DNA of 7,646 bases, taken from JBHGBB01 sp041946755. Lineage in GTDB: Bacteria > UBP4 > UBA4092 > JAOAEQ01. Made by a program: the position numbers and the translations under genes. The stretch lies in assembly GCA_041946755.1 (NCBI GenBank), contig JBHGBB010000184.1:1-7646 (forward strand). Direction: 5' to 3'. The notes below the pieces were generated by a model, which saw only the letters and a program-made list of their open reading frames with translations, had not been told where the DNA came from and ran no database searches. Shown in pieces: positions 4,606 through 7,646 of the stretch (positions within the stretch are counted from its first letter, which is position 1; each line of letters opens with the position of its first letter).

Positions 4606-7077
4606 ATGCAAAAACAGCGGCAGAATCTTTTTTTATGTGTAGTATGTTTAACTCTCATTTCCATGTTCATCTCGCAAACTCATGCCGGAGTCCCAGAGAT
4701 GCGGTCGTTATATGTCTATAGCTGGGGCAGCGAAACATTTCTAAATTGGACTGAAGTTTCTACGCTGGTTAATATCGCGCGAACCTATAACTATAACGCG
4801 ATTGTCCCGGAAGTCAGAAAATGCGGTGATGCCTATTATACTTCACTCTATGAACCGCGAGCGAATAATCCTGCGGTAAACGATCCGAATCCGACTTTCG
4901 ATGCGTTATCGGCCATGATTCAATATGCCCATGATACTTCCGGTGGGAAGAAATATATCGAGGTACATGCCTGGATGGTCGCCGACCGGATTTGGAAAGG
5001 TTCGTTAAGCAGTACTCCTAGCGGGCATATATTTAGAACCCATCCGGAATATATGATGTATGATAATACCGGAGCGACTTCCAATTCCGAAGGGACTTAT
5101 ATCGATCCGGGAATACCTGCAGTGCAAGAATATCAGCATAAAGTTTGGATGGATGTGGTCCAGCGATATAATATCGATGGAATAGTCCTTGATTATATCC
5201 GGTATCCGGGGAATACCTGGAGTTATAATACCATTAGTATTGCCCGATTTAATAAACTCTATAGTCGAACCGGTACTCCCAGTATATCAGATGACCAATT
5301 CGACCAATTCCGCAGAGATAATATTACCGCCATGGTAAAAAAGCTCTATGCAAACACTATCGCATTAAAACCCAATGTTGAAGTATCAATCTGTGCTATT
5401 CCTTGGGGATATACTACCACCGATTTCTATGAATCGTCAGCGTATAACGATGTATTCCAGGATTGGAAACAATTTATGGAAGGGCATTTTCTGGATTATC
5501 TCTCGCCGATGATCTATGATCCGGATGCGACCGCATCCCGTGCTGCTCGGTATCGGAACTGGAATCTAGCGTGTATGAATTGGAGCGGCGGCCGGCATGT
5601 TTATGTTTTGCAAGGTAGTTATATGAATTCGATTACTGAAAACTATAACCAACTTTATTATTCCCGGAACACCGCGCATCTCCAAGGTCTGCAGATATAT
5701 CGGTATGGCTATGCGACCTACGACGGCGGCAGTCAGGATTTAGCGCTGTATGCCTATTTAACTACCAAACTTTTCCCGGATTATGTTTCGACCCCGGATA
5801 TGCCATGGAAAACCGCGCCAACTACCGGAATATTTAAAGGCACCATAACCTATGGCAATATCACCGTAGATGCAGCAATGGTAAAGTTATGTAACGGTGC
5901 AAGTGTGGTGAGTATAACCACCTGCGATGCGACCGGATTTTATGCTTTCTTCGATGTAAATACTGCAAATAAATATAACTTAATAGCCGATGGTACCCGG
6001 TGGGGATATTCAATCCGGACGATTTCGAATAATAATGTTACTGCCGGGCAGGTTAAAAATATCGATATCAACCTCTTATACTCGCCATATTTAAATACCT
6101 TCGGAGCGTATACCGTTGGCAGCGATAGCACCCACTGGTATTTCGAGAAATATGGCGATGGTACCGGCCCGGGGAATTTAGGATGGCAGAATAGTTTTGC
6201 TTCTCAAACCGGAATATTGGTATTCACCCAAACTGCGGGACAGAAAGCGCAGGTATCGCAGATATTTTCGGTTTCTAGTTCGGGTTGGTATACTGCAATT
6301 GCAAAAGTAGCCTCTGATGTTACTGATATGAGCAAACGACAGAAAGTATATCTCTATCTACAAGAATTGGATGCTACAACAACTATAGTTACTGATGGAA
6401 ATCAGGTAGTGCAACCGGCAGCAAGTGGATTAGGTACGGTTAGTACCTGGCGGGATTTGCAGGTTTCATTTTATGCACAAAACACGCTATTAGGAGTTCA
6501 ATTTGTTGGCATCAATCCAGTCAGTAGTGGGATAACTGGGAAATTATATCTGGATTATCTCTGGGTATATGCAGGAGCCCCGATACCAGCAACTGCGCTG
6601 GTGATTAATAATGGTAGTTTCGATGCCGGAACTACCGGCTGGATGCCGGCGATTTATGCTGATGGCACCGGGATGGGAACGTGGAGCCTAATAACATCAT
6701 GGTATGGGCATACCGGTGTTTTGCAAGGAACCCAATCTGGCGGTGAAAAAGGAAAGTTTAGCCAGATGTTTTCTTTCTCAAGTGCTGGTGCACCGGTCCT
6801 CGGTTCGGTTTGGGTATATAGTGCGGGAAGTAACTTGAATTATAGCCAGAAAGTATATTTATATTTATATTGCTATGATAGTGTATTTAGCCAGATAATC
6901 GAAAGCGGCAATGCGATATTACAACCCGGAAGATGGCAAACCGGTGAATGGCGAGAATTGAAGTTTGGGTATATCCCATTAACCAAATATAATGCGGTGC
7001 AGATTGTCGGAATCAATCCGGCAGCTAATCCAAGTGAAATAATATATTTTGATTCAATATCGGTAAAACAAAATTAG
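4606..7077 (+). CDS. Secreted GHL10/DUF187-family glycoside-hydrolase-like protein with regulatory-like and twin jelly-roll modules
   Basis: An 823-residue exported multidomain protein. Residues 1-27 form a signal peptide with a likely cut after THA. Residues about 31-390 match the TIM-barrel family known as GHL10 or DUF187: MRSLYVYSW opening strand, AIVPEVR (65-71), IEVHAWMV (118-125), DGIVLDYIRYPG (191-202), VEVSICAIPWG (258-268) and LDYLSPMIYD (296-305). Asp196, Glu69 and Glu119 are acidic residues in conserved strand ends and are candidate active-site residues. The exact substrate is unknown; the family is associated with polysaccharide or peptidoglycan-type glycans. Residues about 408-492 (GIFKGTITYGNITVDAAMVKL) resemble a carboxypeptidase-regulatory-like beta sandwich. 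Residues about 497-657 and 665-822 are two related modules sharing YGDGTG/YADGTG, SQIFS/SQMFS, QKVYLYL and VGINP, probably carbohydrate-binding jelly rolls. It is followed after 118 bp by another secreted protein gene on the same strand. The catalytic-family call is good; enzyme activity is inferred. Confidence 0.88.
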   Translation: MQKQRQNLFLCVVCLTLISMFISQTHAGVPEMRSLYVYSWGSETFLNWTEVSTLVNIARTYNYNAIVPEVRKCGDAYYTSLYEPRANNPAVNDPNPTFDALSAMIQYAHDTSGGKKYIEVHAWMVADRIWKGSLSSTPSGHIFRTHPEYMMYDNTGATSNSEGTYIDPGIPAVQEYQHKVWMDVVQRYNIDGIVLDYIRYPGNTWSYNTISIARFNKLYSRTGTPSISDDQFDQFRRDNITAMVKKLYANTIALKPNVEVSICAIPWGYTTTDFYESSAYNDVFQDWKQFMEGHFLDYLSPMIYDPDATASRAARYRNWNLACMNWSGGRHVYVLQGSYMNSITENYNQLYYSRNTAHLQGLQIYRYGYATYDGGSQDLALYAYLTTKLFPDYVSTPDMPWKTAPTTGIFKGTITYGNITVDAAMVKLCNGASVVSITTCDATGFYAFFDVNTANKYNLIADGTRWGYSIRTISNNNVTAGQVKNIDINLLYSPYLNTFGAYTVGSDSTHWYFEKYGDGTGPGNLGWQNSFASQTGILVFTQTAGQKAQVSQIFSVSSSGWYTAIAKVASDVTDMSKRQKVYLYLQELDATTTIVTDGNQVVQPAASGLGTVSTWRDLQVSFYAQNTLLGVQFVGINPVSSGITGKLYLDYLWVYAGAPIPATALVINNGSFDAGTTGWMPAIYADGTGMGTWSLITSWYGHTGVLQGTQSGGEKGKFSQMFSFSSAGAPVLGSVWVYSAGSNLNYSQKVYLYLYCYDSVFSQIIESGNAILQPGRWQTGEWRELKFGYIPLTKYNAVQIVGINPAANPSEIIYFDSISVKQN

Positions 7078-7172
7078 CTACAAAGACACTAAGAACACCA
7101 AGATTCACTAAGCTAAATAGCATATAATTTCGTGTTTCTGAGTAGTTTTCGAGTCTTGGTGGCAGATATTGG
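7078..7172. repeat. Degenerate inverted-repeat element with short CAC(T/C)AAG units
   Basis: The left arm holds three successive 9-10 base units, GACACTAAG, AACACCAAG and ATTCACTAAG (7085-7112). The right arm carries the reverse complement, GAGTCTTGGTGG (7151-7162), matching 7095-7106 at 10 of 12 positions. The pattern resembles the intergenic 'CTTGGTGTCTTTGTGGC' type repeats that I recall from many environmental bacterial genomes, so this is probably one diverged dispersed copy. TTAGCT at 7074-7079 and AGCTAA at 7111-7116 also pair. It fills the gap between two secreted-protein genes and may influence read-through. No clear terminator with a T-run is present. Confidence 0.5.
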
Positions 7173-7182
7173 TGTTAACCAA

Positions 7183-7188
7183 AAGGAG
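7183..7188 (+). promoter_or_regulatory. Ribosome binding site of the last gene
   Basis: AAGGAG seven bases before the ATG at 7196. It is what fixes this start and supports the truncated reading frame as a real gene. Confidence 0.8.
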
Positions 7189-7195
7189 CAGAACA

Positions 7196-7646
7196 ATGCG
7201 TAAAAACATATTAATAGCAATTCTTTTTTTATGTCTATGCAGTGTAAGTATAGTTTCTGCAGTAGAAATAGTAGTCGATAATGCGGTATTAGGCTTTAAT
7301 CTCAATGGTGAATGGAGTTGTAATACCGGGTCAGTCGATAAATACGGTGCGGATTATTGGTATACCTTATCTACCGTAGCGAAAAAGCCGACTTCTACTG
7401 CAACCTGGATTCCGACTTTACCGATCGCAACTACCTATCAGGTCTGGGTTTGGTATCCGCAAGGAGCGAACCGGATTCTTGATGCCCAATATCTGGTATC
7501 ACATAAAGCTGGAGTAAGTTGTTTTTATACTAACCAAACGATTCATGGCGGGCAATGGTGTTTATTAGGTACCTTTAATTTCGATTCCGGCACCACCGGT
7601 AATGTGCAACTCACTAATTTATCGAAAGAGAATGGGAAAGCGGTAT
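7196..7646 (+). CDS. Secreted protein with N-terminal golvesin-like domain (partial, runs off the window)
   Basis: The frame is open from the ATG at 7196 to the last base, giving 150 codons with no stop. Residues 1-22 (MRKNILIAILFLCLCSVSIVSA) are a signal peptide with a likely cut after SIVSA; there is no clear lipobox. Residues about 24-147 match the golvesin C-terminal-like domain found in xanthan-lyase-like proteins: VDNAVLGFNLNGEW (27-40), YGADYWY (50-56), ATWIPTLP (69-76), YQVWVWYP (81-88), NQTIHGGQWCLLGTF (113-127) and VQLTN (137-141). This all-beta module is thought to act in binding or adhesion to glycans. It lies here at the N-terminus, so the catalytic or structural part must follow beyond the window. 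Golvesin domains often accompany GHL10-type hydrolases, so function with the upstream gene is plausible. An operon is uncertain because 118 bp with a repeat separates them. Confidence 0.8.
   Translation, partial: MRKNILIAILFLCLCSVSIVSAVEIVVDNAVLGFNLNGEWSCNTGSVDKYGADYWYTLSTVAKKPTSTATWIPTLPIATTYQVWVWYPQGANRILDAQYLVSHKAGVSCFYTNQTIHGGQWCLLGTFNFDSGTTGNVQLTNLSKENGKAV

Noticed and set aside
7123..7128. TATAAT as a definite promoter of the golvesin-domain gene
   Set aside because: The -10 hexamer is perfect but no acceptable -35 lies 16-18 bases upstream and there is no extended -10 TG, so it is kept only as a possibility.

Overview
The window looks like chromosomal DNA of an uncultured, fairly AT-rich bacterium. 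Codon use is unremarkable and the genetic code is standard. The gene content (short-form SppA, an unlinked hisD, and large secreted repeat and glycoside-hydrolase-like proteins) and the dispersed-repeat style of the gap at 7078-7172 recall environmental candidate-phylum or Bacteroidota/Omnitrophota-like genomes. No marker here fixes the phylum, so this is a weak inference.

Left part (1-2413): a housekeeping divergent pair. sppA (signal peptide peptidase, minus strand, 12-977) and hisD (histidinol dehydrogenase, plus strand, 1121-2413) are separated by 143 bp. Their predicted sigma70-type promoters overlap back to back: the -35 hexamers share five base pairs on opposite strands. The hisD leader carries a short degenerate heptamer repeat and no clear Shine-Dalgarno sequence.

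Middle (2449-3879, minus strand): a secreted protein of eight roughly 50-residue repeats, probably a beta-propeller-like fold. It ends in a VPVELS-type linker where a C-terminal sorting domain would usually begin. It converges on hisD across only 35 bp.

Intergenic region (3880-4605): 726 bp without a gene, between two divergent secreted-protein genes. It is the most unusual part of the window. It holds two 34-bp hairpins exactly 55 bp apart, with the same apical sequence and stems that differ by compensatory changes. A third small hairpin lies between them, and 207 bp further on is a 50-bp, zero-loop, nearly perfect palindrome. Good promoters for the two flanking genes lie at its edges.

Right part (4606-7646, plus strand): a large secreted protein with a GHL10/DUF187-type glycoside-hydrolase-like domain, a carboxypeptidase-regulatory-like domain and two tandem jelly-roll-like modules. 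A degenerate inverted-repeat element follows, then the first 150 codons of another secreted protein that starts with a golvesin-type domain and runs off the window. These two, and possibly the repeat protein, suggest a secreted or cell-surface role involving polysaccharide. No complete new defence or mobile system is visible; the new signals are the structured intergenic DNA and the promoter architecture.
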